DNA from: Lepraria neglecta
Lineage: Eukaryota; Ascomycota; Lecanoromycetes; Lecanorales; Stereocaulaceae
Direction of reading: 5' to 3'
Assembly (NCBI GenBank): GCA_033220425.1
Contig: CM065652.1
Coordinates: forward strand, 1,426,001-1,490,000
Length of the DNA stretch: 64,000 nucleotides
The translations under genes were made by a program, and so were the position numbers. The notes below the pieces were generated by a model that saw only the letters and a program-made list of their open reading frames with translations, was not told the DNA's origin and searched no databases. Below, piece after piece: positions 20,400-31,033 of this stretch. The first letter of the stretch is position 1. Every line of letters starts with the position of its first letter.

Positions 20400-21847
20400 A
20401 TTGAATGCTCTGCGCCAGTCATGAGCAATTTAGATTATTCTGAGAACTAAAGCAAGCCAGCCAGGGCAATGAGATTAGTATGGGGCGAAGGTTCGTTTAA
20501 GAAAGAATTCTCCGAGATGTAGGTGGTTGACCAGAGGGCGCGACGATCACCACGCCTGTCAGGAAAGATGGAGAGAATACATGCGCGCAAAGCAGGTTTA
20601 GATATGGGCAATATCTTCTGCCTTGGCGTCCTCGGTCTTTCGATGAAGATTTGGGCCTAGTCCCGAAACCTTGATGAGGCCCTGTCAATGATCTTCAAGC
20701 CCAGGGTGGGGCTGTTTGCATGAAGGTGGCCGAAGGTTTTCCATCCTAAAGACATGCAGAGCACTCTATCTTCCCGTCCAACTGTTTCAGGATGACGCAC
20801 GGGCTAGCCCAATCACGATATGAGCAAAAGTTTGAAGGGGCAGCAAGACGGCAGGTGGTGCGGACAGTGTCACATCAAAATCGCTCAGGTTCCAGAAGCC
20901 AATTCAATAGCTCAATACTCGTCATCTGTACCCTCCTCGTTGATCCCCTTCATAAATGTTAAAACTTGGAGTGACGGCGAGCCCCCCTGGGCTTGTGAGC
21001 GGATCAGAACGTCATTGGAGCAGTTTCACAAGTCGGAGCATTTTAATGCAGATACCCATAGTACGGTTTTAATGGCCGCTACCGAACATTCTCCCGAGTG
21101 CAGAATGCGAACAGAATCATTGCTCAGGTGCGGGGACCTAGCGGCCTGTGGTAGTAGTTGATGCAAGAAGTGGCAAATAAGGAGAGTGCGCTTATGCGCT
21201 TATAAGTGTTGCGCACTAGAGTATTCCTCAACCACACTTTGACCCTTTATCGCGTTTGAGGAATGGCCTCTAGCACGAGATGGGCATAATGCGAAAAATA
21301 CTAGGAGACCATGGGTGCGGACCGCTATGGTGGTCTAATAGGTCGGGCCAGCGGTCGAAACAGGTTTGACAGCCAGGAACCTTCACCTTTTTGCCCGGTT
21401 GCTCTTGTGAGATGAAAACGTGCAGCTCTGGTAGCCCCGCTACTTGAATTATGCCGAGGGCCACACGGCTTTTGGAGACGGGTGCCTTTAGAGCAGCCAA
21501 GACGAGTCCCAAAGATTCGCTCCAATAAATCGAGGATTGATCCGTGCACCTGTGAGCCTGCTGCGAGCCGCAACGATAGACAATAATGCAAGATCTCGAT
21601 CGGAGATCAGAGCATGCTGCATCCTGCCAGAGTGTGGGTCCATCATGGTGGAAGGAACAAGACAACTTCTTCCAACTGGGATCATAGCGACTCTCTGTGC
21701 ATACTTCCGTTTTGAGACGATGATACCTCGCTTGGAAGTTTGAGGAGCTAAAATCGTTTCTGAACGCCGCAAAGGGCTGCGCCGCATGTCCCGAAGAACG
21801 CCATCCAGCCGCTGGACATCTCATGTTTGTTGCACTCAACAAACTCG
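20400..21847. other. 1.4-kb intergenic region, no convincing gene
   Basis: It holds the lectin promoter and the 3' flank of the SGT1/ecdysoneless gene. Overlapping minus-strand frames (up to 193 aa at 21270-21851) lack domain signatures and overlap the neighbour's stop. None is annotated. Confidence 0.45.
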
Positions 21848-23742
21848 TCAATCTTCATGATTTTCGTCTCGAGGTAGGTGTATCCCCAAGAGCCCCATGA
21901 GATTACCACTAGGGCCAGGCACACCTCCTTGGCTCTTGAAGCTCTCGAGAAGGTTCTTGGCAAGATTAAAATCAATGTCCACATCTTCATCTTCATCCTC
22001 TGCATCTCCGTCTGCCGTTGATAGTGCAGTAGATTGATCTTTGACACTCTCGTGTTGCAGCTTGGACATTTGAGGTGGTTGCTTCAAGCCTAGGTCTAGT
22101 GCCCCGGCCTCTCGAAGCTCCTTTTCGATATCATGCATGTTCTGTTCCACCCCTTTGTAATCTTCTTCGTCTATTGAAATGCTAGATTCCGCATGATTTT
22201 GGATGATGCCTCCTGTAGAATTGTGCTTGGGATCTTCTGCAGCCACTTGAGTTGCAGACATGCCCATCATTTCCCTCATCATCCATGCAAACTCATCTTC
22301 ATTGAAGCTAATATCTCTGTCATCCCCTCCTTCGGTGTCATCGCTTGATGTGCTATTTTCGTCATCATCTTTGTCCATATCGTCGAGGTATTCGGCACCT
22401 CCTGTTTCAGCGGTATCATCATCCAGAAAATCCTGGAATCTTGCCACCATCTTTCGAAGTTGGTCTTGGGCACCCGTGTCGCCAAACCCCTCATTGATAC
22501 CATTGGAGTCTGTTCCTGCCTTCCCACCAAGCTCCTTCTCGAAGGCTTCGAAATCGATGTCGAGCCAACTCTCATCGTCGTCTCGTATTTGCCATGTGTT
22601 GATGTCGGCATCGGACGGCAATTGATCTTCTCCCATCTCAAGATCCTCAAGAAGTAACTTTATTTCTCGGACTGCCTTTTTGTCCTGGTTTTGCGGATCG
22701 GACATTAGCATTTCAAATCCACAGGTGACTTTCATGCCGTTGTCTACCATTTCCTGTGACTTCACATCATTCTTTGGGGACTGAAAATCTGCCCAACAAG
22801 GTGGTGGTTCAAATTGCTGGCTTTTGACCTGAGCATACCCGACCTTGGTAAACTTCACGGACACCGTCACACAATCACTTGGTGCAAATACCAATCCTTT
22901 GGTATCCGGAGACTGTATCGGACGTAAGGCAATAGGATCGCGAAGATAAAAGGCCTCCACGGCAGGGCTAATGTAAGCCGTGTCATGGTGAAGGATGTAG
23001 GCAAGCTTTCTGGGTATTGTAATCAAGGCGTGGTGGAGACTATCTGAGATCTGCTGAGGGTACTTTTGTAGGCGGTAAAAAGCTTCCGCCTCGACTTTAG
23101 GCGAATTCAATAGGCCTCCCTGGTGGTCTCTTAGGTAGCCGATAGCTTCTTCTAGGGTTAAGTTCTTTGGCTTTCGCTCTGATCCGGCGACTCGCTCCCC
23201 TGACTCATCAAGAGGGATGATGAACAGCTTTCCAGAATTAAGCCATACTCTGAAATCAGCAACCTCCGGGTTCAACCAGCGCGGAAGCGCGTTAGCAGCC
23301 TCAATCAGGAGAAATTGGCCATCCGTGTCCACGATCCTGATCCAGATCTGTGGGAATTGTTTGCTCAATTCTCTCAAGATATAAACAATCAGCCATTCGT
23401 CTTCCACAGAGTCTCCATAGTTGGTGCGGCCCCGTATGAGACGTCTACCTGTAGACTTTTAGTACTCGAGTTCGCGTAAGGATTGTAATCAGTAGTCTTA
23501 CCTCCTCCGCGTTTAAGGTCAAATTGTATGCCTTCACGCTGCCATAAGAAGTCTTTCAGTAACTTGTTAGTCAGTTTGGTGCCAGCTGTTTGGACTTGAT
23601 GAAGCTGATCATGAATTTCGGAATCTGAGAGCTTAGAGTCTATGATATAGATGGTGTACTCCACACAGTCTTCGGGCAATCTCTTTGGAAAGCCATCAAA
23701 GCCCTCTCCAAACCATTTAAAGTCATCTTTCAGCCCATCCAT
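21848..23742 (-). CDS. SGT1/ecdysoneless (ECD) family protein
   Basis: Exons 23742-23502 and 23448-21848 encode 613 residues. The N-terminal block (PKRLPEDCVEYTIYIIDS), then N-Y-G-D-S-V-E-D-E-W-L-I-V-Y-I-L, F-P-Q-I-W-I-R-I-V-D-T-D-G-Q-F-L-L-I-E-A-A and A-F-Y-L-R-D-P-I-A-L-R match the conserved ECD core. The C-terminal third is highly acidic (DDMDKDDDENSTSSDD). The start at 23742 is chosen because the longer frame has no upstream ATG. Family members act in the nucleus in transcription and pre-mRNA processing and are linked to glycolytic gene expression in yeasts. Note that this SGT1 is unrelated to the SKP1-binding co-chaperone of the same name. Confidence 0.9.
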
Positions 23743-24125
23743 GTTCAAAGATAGTAGATCAGGCAAGGAAAGAAATTCTCCATACTTTAAGTTATTGCTG
23801 CCACCGCCAAGAGATGCCACGTGCCAAGCCTTTAGCGCGTGTTCTTGCGAGGCAAGTTAGCCGATGTTTACAAAAAGAATTATTCGTCCTGGTATTTCTG
23901 CCTTCGGCTCTACCAAAGTTTTTATTCAAGTCGTAAAGTAAGCACGCGTGACCCATCCGGGCAGACATCCGGCTAGCTACCACTGCCGCGCTCATTCTCA
24001 TAGGCGATTAATTCGCGCGTGGGGTCCCCGCACATCCACATATACTTCTGTAGGCTTCCCCACTCTCTCAAGTGACCCTGAGCTCGCTGTTCGATAACCT
24101 TGCAGGCTGTTCGATAACGTCCAAT
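23743..24125. promoter_or_regulatory. divergent promoter region
   Basis: About 380 bp separate the ECD-type gene (leftward) from a secreted-protein gene (rightward). Both should be driven from here. I see no strong TATA element. Confidence 0.45.
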
Positions 24126-25299
24126 ATGTATTTCCTTCTCGCTGTTAAACTCACTTTTCTCAGCTTTTCTGTGGTTTCTGCACAACTCGTACAAAATCCC
24201 CCACCAAAACTATCGCAGGAATCAACCAACACCACAGACACAGATCCTCCGTTCCTATTAGGTCCCACAAACGGAAGAGACCCCCTGGCCACGCTCCAAT
24301 GGACAAACGCCACAAATGCTACGTCATCAGCAGCATTCAACACGGAATACAGCTGCAGCGGCCAAATGTGCGGTTTCAATCTCCGCTGGCAGAGCTGCAT
24401 CGATGCCCTCGAGCTGATTAAACTTACGGATCCAACACTCCATACGTATGGTTATCGCGGTAAGGGGTGGTGGGATTTTAGTGTTCCGCAGCGGTGGATT
24501 AGCTGTATGTGGGGTTTCCTTTTGGGTCTGTGTAGGTTGAAGGGATGTGATTGCTGATGATTAGTGTGTTGTATGTCGTAGCTGATGGCCTTTGCTCTGT
24601 TGATGCGGATCTGGTTTGGGGGAAGAGCTCGTGCTGGAGTAGCGAGCAACTGATTGGTAGAGGGGGCGTTACCGTGCTGAGAGAGTGTGTAGGGCAGGGT
24701 GAGGGACCGAATACTGGTGGTGTTGCGCGGAGAATTGGTACGTCTATCAACCTTACGGGTACATATGCTTGCCGTTGATCAAGCATGCGTGTAGGAGGAG
24801 ACAACAGCCTCCAAGTCTTCCTCTCGAAACAAACCCTAGGCGCTACCTGCTACGGCGGCATGTCATCTGCCCTGGAGAGATCTTGCAAGAGTATCGTGGA
24901 TAATATGCCGCTCGATGACATATTGCGTACCTTTGGCTTAACCGGCGGTCAGGGCGGGACGGTTAAGTTGCCGTATACTTTGGTGTCGCGTGGGTTCTGC
25001 CCTTACAATGTGTATTATTTTTCCGCTGACGCTGACTATAGGGGATGGAAAGTGCGCTATGACTATCAAGCTGACTGGGTCTTCGGATACGGCGAAATGG
25101 TGGCAGTTTTGGGAGGCGGCTGTGCAGTTAACGGGAGTTTGTGTTAGGGGTGGGAAAGGGGGGAAGAGTTCTGGTATTGGTGAGTTTTAAGGCTTCGTTG
25201 TTGTGATGTAAAAGGTGTGTGCTGATGAATTGAGTAGGGAGTAATAAGCGCCTTTCTATTGAGCTTGTGACTCCGCCGGGTGGGGTGAGTGCGTCTTGA
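24126..25299 (+). CDS. secreted cysteine-containing protein of unknown function
   Basis: Five exons (24126-24504, 24582-24737, 24795-24989, 25042-25179, 25238-25299) encode 309 residues. Every junction preserves frame, and all introns are 52-77 nt. Signal peptide: MYFLLAVKLTFLSFSVVSA. The mature protein has N-glycosylation sequons (N-T-T, N-A-T) and cysteine-containing blocks (C-S-G-Q-M-C-G, D-G-L-C-S-V-D-A-D, S-R-D-G-K-C). It also contains K-W-W-Q-F-W-E-A-A-V-Q-L-T-G-V-C and a C-terminal basic Gly-rich segment. I recognise the general look of fungal extracellular proteins but no named domain. The last two introns shift frame, so single-exon reading fails. Confidence 0.75.
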
Positions 25300-25702
25300 G
25301 TCCAGAGCTGGTACTGTAAGATGGAGGATGTATTTATAGCAAGGCAGAGGGGGTTGGAGGGGCTGGAAATTACGGTGGAAAGCTGTATTTGTAGCAAGGC
25401 AGACGGGGGTGGAGCGAGGCAGGACCCAGGGAAGGGAAGAAGAAAGCAAGCAAGCAACCACATTTGACGTGTCCATGGAGAGCTAAGCAATCTTGAATTC
25501 TATTTGAGCATGGCGCCAGAATTGAATAGGTGAGAGCTGGCTTTTCCTACAAAGCGTGCGGGTAGGAGCCTGGCATTGGTCAGAGGTTGCTCCTGCCAGC
25601 TATAGATCGGTCACCTCACCGAGGATTTGAACCGTCAGCTCTGCCAGTGTGTGGGCCCATTCCCTTCTCCTGCTCCTGATCCCCACCATGATAGAGCTCT
25701 TT
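25300..25702. other. intergenic, with a short imperfect duplication
   Basis: The phrase TTGTAGCAAGGCAGA / TTATAGCAAGGCAGA, followed by GGGGGTTGGAG or CGGGGGTGGAG, occurs twice near 25335 and 25390. Nothing else is supported. Confidence 0.4.
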
Positions 25703-26544
25703 TTACCAAAGTCCTGTGTCTCGCATCTCAGATATCGGCATCCTCGTCCGGTAAAGACCCTCCTCCGATAGAGAGCTTGGGAACATGTCCGCGCTTCCAT
25801 AGGTTCTTAAGACGTGCTCATGGTTGCAGAGCTGTGGTTGAGGACAATCAACCTTGACCCATTTCCATACTCCCTCGACCCGGTACGCAAGTGTCTTGCA
25901 ATACGTTTGCCCGCCAGTCCACTCAGTACCACCCTTTGCCCACCTCCAAGTGTTCAAGAACTCGATTCGCTCTCCATATACCTGGCCGTCCCGGTGGAAC
26001 TCTGAAAATCTTTTGGTGACTGTTATTGACAGTGATATACACATGGCCGACCAATTTGTGGAGTCCATTTCCAAGCAGATCTTGCTTGACTCTCGGGAAA
26101 GGTTCCCCTGTTGTCATGATTGTGACGGATCGAAGCCCCGTCGAAGTGGACAGTAAGCTGAACATCTGAGGTAGGTGATCAAACTGGACATCTGATTCAT
26201 CAAATCTTAGGCGAGGGCCGGAAATATTCCTTGCTCTGACTTTTTGAAGCGGGTGCCGGTGCGGTCCAAGGTGCTCGAGGAGTCGGTGGATTCGATATAG
26301 ATTCCCTTCAAACGTGGGCTTGGAGAACGGCGTAAGTATAACCTCATCACGGATCTGGCGATTGACTCAAAGTAGAGCAAGAGCTGCGCGCTCAGGAGGG
26401 CTTGGCGTGTCGTCTGTGTCGGGGTTTTGACGTTCGGAACATGTGGAATGATTGAATCGTTTTGCCGTTCCTGTCGATGACTCCGTACACAAATTCGTAG
26501 ATGCGGTCACGGACCTCTCGCGGGAGCTTCTCGAGGAACGACAT
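25703..26544 (-). pseudogene. decayed 2EXR/F-box-like gene
   Basis: An ATG at 26544 opens a typical 2EXR/F-box-like N-terminus (MSFLEKLPREVRDRIYEFVY). The recognisable continuation (HVPNVKTPTQTTRQALLSAQ), then R-Q-I-R-D-E-V-I-L-T-P, then W-R-W-A-K-G-G-T-E-W-T, lies in different frames. A stop at L-A-L-L-TGA-V-N-R-Q also interrupts the middle frame. At least two frame changes are therefore needed. Such genes form large, rapidly turning-over families in filamentous fungi and are usually substrate-binding candidates or of unknown role. An alternative with several introns is possible but no convincing GT..AG pairs join the pieces. Confidence 0.6.
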
Positions 26545-27190
26545 GGTTGGTGGCTTAGTTGACGCTTGATTGGTGCTCACTGGGAGTTCTGTCAACTTCT
26601 GAATTGTGACACTTGACGATCGAAGTTGAAGGTATGTTTACCGATTTAGACGTGATCAGCAGACACTTTGACACTTCGGGCTCGAAACTCCCCAGGAAGC
26701 TTGAAGTTTTGGATGGAATTGAGCGAGGAGTCTGGTAGTTGATGTTTACAAGTTCACCAAAAGTCCCGCGTTTTTGAAATGGCTTGAGCAGCAAACTCCT
26801 CTCCCGGAGCTCAAATCCCGCGTCAAAACTTTACAAACGTCCAACACTCAGATGCTGAAACTCCCACCGAAGCCGTGCTACCAGAGCGCCAGGACGTCGT
26901 ACCTGATGTTGGGTATTGTAGTCGTAAACGTAGAAACCATCTACGAAAATCTAGTCATATTCGAAATCCAAAAGTTGGCAGAATTTTTGTATGAATTTTG
27001 CAAAGCAACTAAACCTATTGCTAGAATACATCGGATTTTGAAGAATACAAAGCACCAGCAACTCCTGCTTTTGCTCGTTTGCTCGTTTGCTAGGCTCATT
27101 GCCACTGTTGTCGTACCGTCATCGATGTAGTACAATGAAAAGAAATAAAGCTATAAAGAAGGAAATTCGTGAAGAAAGCCTTTGGAGATT
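26545..27190. other. intergenic, no gene seen
   Basis: This is AT-rich sequence between the decayed gene and the heat-shock gene. It has a 118-codon plus-strand frame (26774-27130) of unremarkable composition, not annotated. Confidence 0.4.
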
Positions 27191-27784
27191 TTACTCCACC
27201 TGAATCCTCTTCCCCTCGTGAGCCGCGGCCTTTGGAACGACGACATTGAGAATACCGTTGTTTAGCTTCGCTTTAACACCATCCTGATCGACGCGAGAGG
27301 GAAAGGTAAAGGCGCGATGAAACTCTCCAACCGAGCGCTCCGAGACCCAATAGCGAGAGCCATGGTTGTGTTGGACCTTGTTGTCAGAGGGTTTGGCGAC
27401 GTCCTTGTTCTTCGTCGCATTGCCGTTGGTTGCTTCCTCGTTCTCGTCTTCGACAGTAGCTTTGCGGCTTGGGGAAGATTCAGTCACATCGCCAGTAATA
27501 CGGCCACGGGGTTTCTCAGAGCCGTCGGAGGAATACTCGCGCTCGACGCGGCCTTTGATGACCAAGGTGTGGGGATCAGCGAATTGGATGTGCACATCTT
27601 TTTGGTCGATGCCGGGAAGTTCGCCTTGGAGCTCGTAGGACTCTTTGTGCTCACGGACGTCGAATTTGGGCTGGAAGGCGCGGACGGAGGAGTTGAAGCC
27701 GCCGGTGCTCTGGGTGTTGTAGTCGTCGAGGAGACGGAAGAGGGGGTTCACGTCGTTGCTTGGGAAGCGTGCGAAGAGAGACAT
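27191..27784 (-). CDS. HSP30: small heat-shock protein (Hsp20/alpha-crystallin, Hsp30 type)
   Basis: A single exon encodes 197 residues. The start at 27784 (MSLFARFPSNDVNPLFRLLD) is chosen over an upstream TTG-initiated extension. The alpha-crystallin domain begins near residue 40 (F-D-V-R-E-H-K-E-S-Y-E-L-Q-G-E-L-P-G). A Lys/Glu/Asn-rich insertion follows, typical of fungal Hsp30. The domain then resumes with S-E-R-S-V-G-E-F-H-R-A-F-T-F-P and ends in A-x-L-x-N-G-I-L-N-V-V-V-P-K. It is an ATP-independent holdase that binds unfolding proteins in the cytosol. Several perfect heat-shock elements lie upstream. Confidence 0.95.
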   Translation of the reverse strand: MSLFARFPSNDVNPLFRLLDDYNTQSTGGFNSSVRAFQPKFDVREHKESYELQGELPGIDQKDVHIQFADPHTLVIKGRVEREYSSDGSEKPRGRITGDVTESSPSRKATVEDENEEATNGNATKNKDVAKPSDNKVQHNHGSRYWVSERSVGEFHRAFTFPSRVDQDGVKAKLNNGILNVVVPKAAAHEGKRIQVE

Positions 27785-27943
27785 TGTTGTCTTGTGATTT
27801 GTGTGAGTTGGTGAGGATGTGTGTGTTGGATTTGTGTTTGTTCTTTGAACAGAGTTGATGTGATCGGAGCAGGTCTTGATGATGGTTTGCTTGTGGATGA
27901 ATTTTTGAGGAATGGTTTGTTCTTGAAGAAGATGCAAGTCCTC

Positions 27944-27952
27944 ATATATTCA
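27944..27952 (-). promoter_or_regulatory. TATA-like box of the small heat-shock gene
   Basis: GAATATATGAG on the minus strand lies about 160 bp upstream of the start codon and just inside the nearest heat-shock element. Confidence 0.5.
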
Positions 27953-27966
27953 CGAGGGAAACTCTA

Positions 27967-27979
27967 GAATATTCCAGAG
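27967..27979. promoter_or_regulatory. heat-shock element, three units
   Basis: GAA-TA-TTC-CA-GAg follows the 5-bp alternating nGAAn/nTTCn rule for Hsf1 trimers. It is the element nearest the TATA-like box. Confidence 0.7.
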
Positions 27980-28048
27980 GTTGCACAGAATCATCGTGAA
28001 GCAACTCGCTGTAAGGTCACCTGAACGTGTTTCGTATGTGCGGGGGTT

Positions 28049-28066
28049 TTCCCGAAAGTTCGCGAA
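28049..28066. promoter_or_regulatory. perfect four-unit heat-shock element
   Basis: TTC-CC-GAA-AG-TTC-GC-GAA: four alternating units at exact 5-bp steps, the canonical Hsf1 binding array, about 270 bp upstream of the HSP30 start. Confidence 0.85.
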
Positions 28067-28096
28067 TCATAGTGAAATCATTGTTGTTGTCCGGAC

Positions 28097-28114
28097 GAAA
28101 TTTCTGGAACATTC
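28097..28114. promoter_or_regulatory. second perfect four-unit heat-shock element
   Basis: GAA-AT-TTC-TG-GAA-CA-TTC: again four alternating units in 5-bp phase. With the 28049 element it forms a high-affinity Hsf1 cluster. Confidence 0.85.
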
Positions 28115-28396
28115 GCTGGTCTTGGCGTCATAGGTACCACCCATTGAACATGAATTCGTTCTCAAGGAACGCGGTAATAAACTTTTCTTTCTGCTCCACA
28201 GGAATCAATATTTGCAAATTCGAAGGGAAACAAACCATAGATTGAAAATTCAAATGGAGAAAGTCTGGGCACTTTGATGAGAGGGCTTCTATGTTGTTCA
28301 AATCGAAATTTACAAACCTTCCCATGCATCGCAAGCATTCAAGTGATATTTAGGTCCTATGTCTATGTCTATCGCGGTCTATCGTGGTCGTAATTT

Positions 28397-29509
28397 TCAT
28401 AGCCTGCTGTGATTCTGCGCCTCCCACTCTTTGCTGAATGGCTGATCCGTATAACCCTCCGCGCTCTCCGCATTGTAGAAGGTCGATCGGTCATACTTAC
28501 TCAACTCGAGCCCATTCTGTATCCGAAAAGGCAAGTCCGGATTCGAGATAAAGTACCTCCCAAATACAATCATAACATCATAACCCTTATACTCCTCGAC
28601 CTCTCTCTTCGCACTATCAGCCTGAAACCCACCAGCCAAGAGTACCGGAGTCACGTTCCCCCAAATCTTCAACGCGAAATCCACCTTCTCCGTTGGTTCC
28701 ACATCCGCATTCCCGCTAATCCTCGATTCAACCAAATGCAAATACGCCAACCCCACCTCCCTCAAACCCCCAATCAAATGACCAAACTGCTCCTCCGGCT
28801 TCGCAACCTTCATGCCCTGAAACGTGCTAAACGGACTCAATCTGATCCCCACTCTCTCCTTCCCCACAGCAGCAACAACAGCCTTCGCGACCTCAATGCC
28901 GAATCTGCTTCTCTTCTCCACACTCCCGCCCCAGCCATCATCGCGCTTATTGACGACATCTTGCGTGAACTGATCGACCAAATATCCATTCGCGCCATGG
29001 ATCTCCACGCCATCAAAGCCCGCCTCGATCGCGTTCTCAGCAGCCTGCGCATAATCTCCAATGAAGCCCCAAATCTCCTCCTCTTCCAGCGGCCTAGGCG
29101 CCTCCCCTCCCGCAACCATCGGTGAAGGGCTACTGCTAGCGAACCATCTCTCGCCAGCCTCTTTCCTCACGATATCTGGCTCCGCTGTTCGGCCCAGAGC
29201 CCATAGCTGACAGAAAATATAGCTGCCCTTCTTGTGCACCGCATCAGTGATTTGTCTCCATGCCTTGATCTGCTCGGCGTTGTAGATGCCGGGGACATTT
29301 GCATAGCCGCTGGCGCGGGGGGAAATGAAGGTCGCTTCAGTGATCAGGAGAGTGCCAGGAACGGAGGCGCGTTGGGTATAGTATTCTGTTGCAAGGGATG
29401 TGGGGACGTGAGCTGAGGTGGCCCGGTAGCGGGTGAGAGGGGCCATGGCTATGCGGTGGGAGAGGGTGAGGGGGCCGAGGGAGATCGGGGTGAAGAGGGT
29501 TGGTGACAT
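28397..29509 (-). CDS. old yellow enzyme family NADH:flavin oxidoreductase
   Basis: A single exon encodes 370 residues, normal for the family. It has the FMN-binding TIM-barrel start (LFTPISLGPLTLSHRIAMAP-L-T-R), the Q-L-W-A-L-G-R strand and the substrate/FMN motif H-G-A-N-G-Y-L-V-D-Q-F. It also has the barrel segment R-L-S-P-F-S-T-F-Q-G and the phosphate-binding G-R-Y-F-I-S-N-P-D-L. These enzymes reduce electron-poor C=C bonds of enones with NAD(P)H. The H-G-A-N pair (rather than H-x-x-H) is the usual OYE variant. No biosynthetic cluster partners lie next to it, so a general detoxification or lipid role is as likely as secondary metabolism. Confidence 0.92.
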   Translation of the reverse strand: MSPTLFTPISLGPLTLSHRIAMAPLTRYRATSAHVPTSLATEYYTQRASVPGTLLITEATFISPRASGYANVPGIYNAEQIKAWRQITDAVHKKGSYIFCQLWALGRTAEPDIVRKEAGERWFASSSPSPMVAGGEAPRPLEEEEIWGFIGDYAQAAENAIEAGFDGVEIHGANGYLVDQFTQDVVNKRDDGWGGSVEKRSRFGIEVAKAVVAAVGKERVGIRLSPFSTFQGMKVAKPEEQFGHLIGGLREVGLAYLHLVESRISGNADVEPTEKVDFALKIWGNVTPVLLAGGFQADSAKREVEEYKGYDVMIVFGRYFISNPDLPFRIQNGLELSKYDRSTFYNAESAEGYTDQPFSKEWEAQNHSRL

Positions 29510-30372
29510 TGTTGCGGTTTGTTCTTTGTGGGAGGTAGGCGACTCTGGCGAGGCTAAGGAGGGTAGTATAGAGTAAGGAGCAAGGGGGAGACGGAGGTAA
29601 GATATATGTTGTGGTAGAGAACCCGAGGATCTTGCTTGGTGATCATGATTAGTGAATCAGTAGTGATTAGAAATGCTATTGACTTTTTGTGTAATCATAT
29701 TTTTGTTCGGCAGGTAGTTATCGTAGCCAGCGCTTAGTCAGCAGCTCACCATTGCCTCAATACCTCAGACATACTGGCCAATCAAGATTGGCTGGCTAAG
29801 CCCCTTCGGGTTAGCCGAGCTGACTACGCATCTCTGTCGCAGCTGAAATTGTGATTCCAAAGGGCACTGCGCTTCGAACGTTGTGATCGTATATATACAA
29901 AGAGTCAATGAAATTCGGAGGATTCGTTCAAATAATGTTTGTAACAATCGACTACGGGCTTTTGTCCTCAAGGTGCTTGGTATTCTTATTTGTGCATTCT
30001 CTGCATCACCTAATTTCCTGCTTCGTCGGTCCTGTTAGTTTGATCAGATGGGAAAAATCCGTTCCCAATTCTTAGCCGGGATTGAGGGATTCGGCACGTA
30101 AGGTGTTTTTTGAAAATTTGGTGCTCAGGATGCTTACTCCGGTTGCTCCTCGTTTTTCATGTTTCATGGCTCAAACTACGCTTTCGTCTTGCAAACTCTG
30201 CTCTCTGCTTTTTATGTGTATTGCTATCATATGTGATGAAATTGAAGATACTCCAGAACTTCCACGCAAAAAATCGTACTCACAAAATCATGCTCCATAT
30301 CCTCATATTTCTGCGACACTTCCTGCACAATCTTTCGATGCTCGATCCTCGGCCCCCTTTCAAAGTCCTTGT
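29510..30372. other. intergenic region with a strong hairpin
   Basis: No gene is supported. GGCTAAGCCCCTTCGGGTTA (then GCC) at 29794-29816 can form a 9-bp stem with a single bulge and a tetraloop. Confidence 0.45.
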
Positions 30373-31033
30373 CTAACAATCCGACCCAGCATGTCCATCA
30401 AACGTAATCCCCTGCCCCAATTTCCCCTGCCCATCAACCGCATTAACATCATCCGTATAACTAATCCCCACATTCAACATACTCCAGGCCGCAGCCTGCA
30501 ACGTCGCACTATCCACTGCACTCAATTGATCAGGCCTGATATTCCCTCCCCACCATTCCATCTGCCCTCTCATCAACCCGCCACCATACCCTGCCGCGCA
30601 AACGCTGCCAGCGATATCAATGCGTTTGTCGTCTTGCGTGTAGTGCAGATTGATGATGCAATTCATGGTGTTGACATCGAAATCGTAGATTTGAGCGCTG
30701 CCGGGCCAGTAGCAGCCATCCATCCGTTGCCGGCGGTGTTGGTGCCGGCGTTTAGGAGACAGCTGGAGTTCAGGTCGTCCCAGCAGGTGGGGGTGGGGTT
30801 GCCGAAGATCGATTGGAGGACGTTGGCTGCGCCGGCACTTATGCCTTTGATGATGGCTTCGAAGAGTGCGTCGAGGCCTTCGCCTTCGTTGCGGGGGGAT
30901 AAGGTGGTGGAGAGGTCATGCGGAGAGGGTATGCTTATGGCGCGGCTGGCGAGGGGAGGGTGGAGGCTGTTGTTGTGGAGAGGAGGAGGGTGGAGAAGGT
31001 GGTTAGGAAGGAGAGGGTGTTGATGGAGAGCAT
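30373..31033 (-). pseudogene. secreted-protein gene that looks broken
   Basis: A signal-peptide-like start at 31033 (MLSINTLSFLTTFSTLLLST) is followed by a mature region recognisable from its composition and cysteines (I-I-K-G-I-S-A-G-A-A-N-V-L-Q-S-I-F-G, C-W-D-D-L-N-S-S-C, G-C-Y-W-P-G-S-A, then Y-T-Q-D-D-K-R-I-D-I-A-G-S-V-C). These parts do not share one reading frame and no splice pairs explain the change. The gene appears broken in about two places. Alternatively, the assembly has small errors. I do not recognise the family and assign no function. Confidence 0.5.

Noticed and set aside
21270-21851. 193-codon minus-strand frame downstream of the ecdysoneless-type gene
   Set aside because: Its start overlaps the neighbour's stop, several overlapping alternative frames exist, and there are no motifs.
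25615-25660. tRNA-like T-arm (GGTTCAAATCC on the minus strand)
   Set aside because: No matching anticodon arm, D-arm or acceptor stem could be folded around it.
27317-27814. 165-codon plus-strand frame
   Set aside because: Antisense to the HSP30 coding region, which has a clear alpha-crystallin domain.
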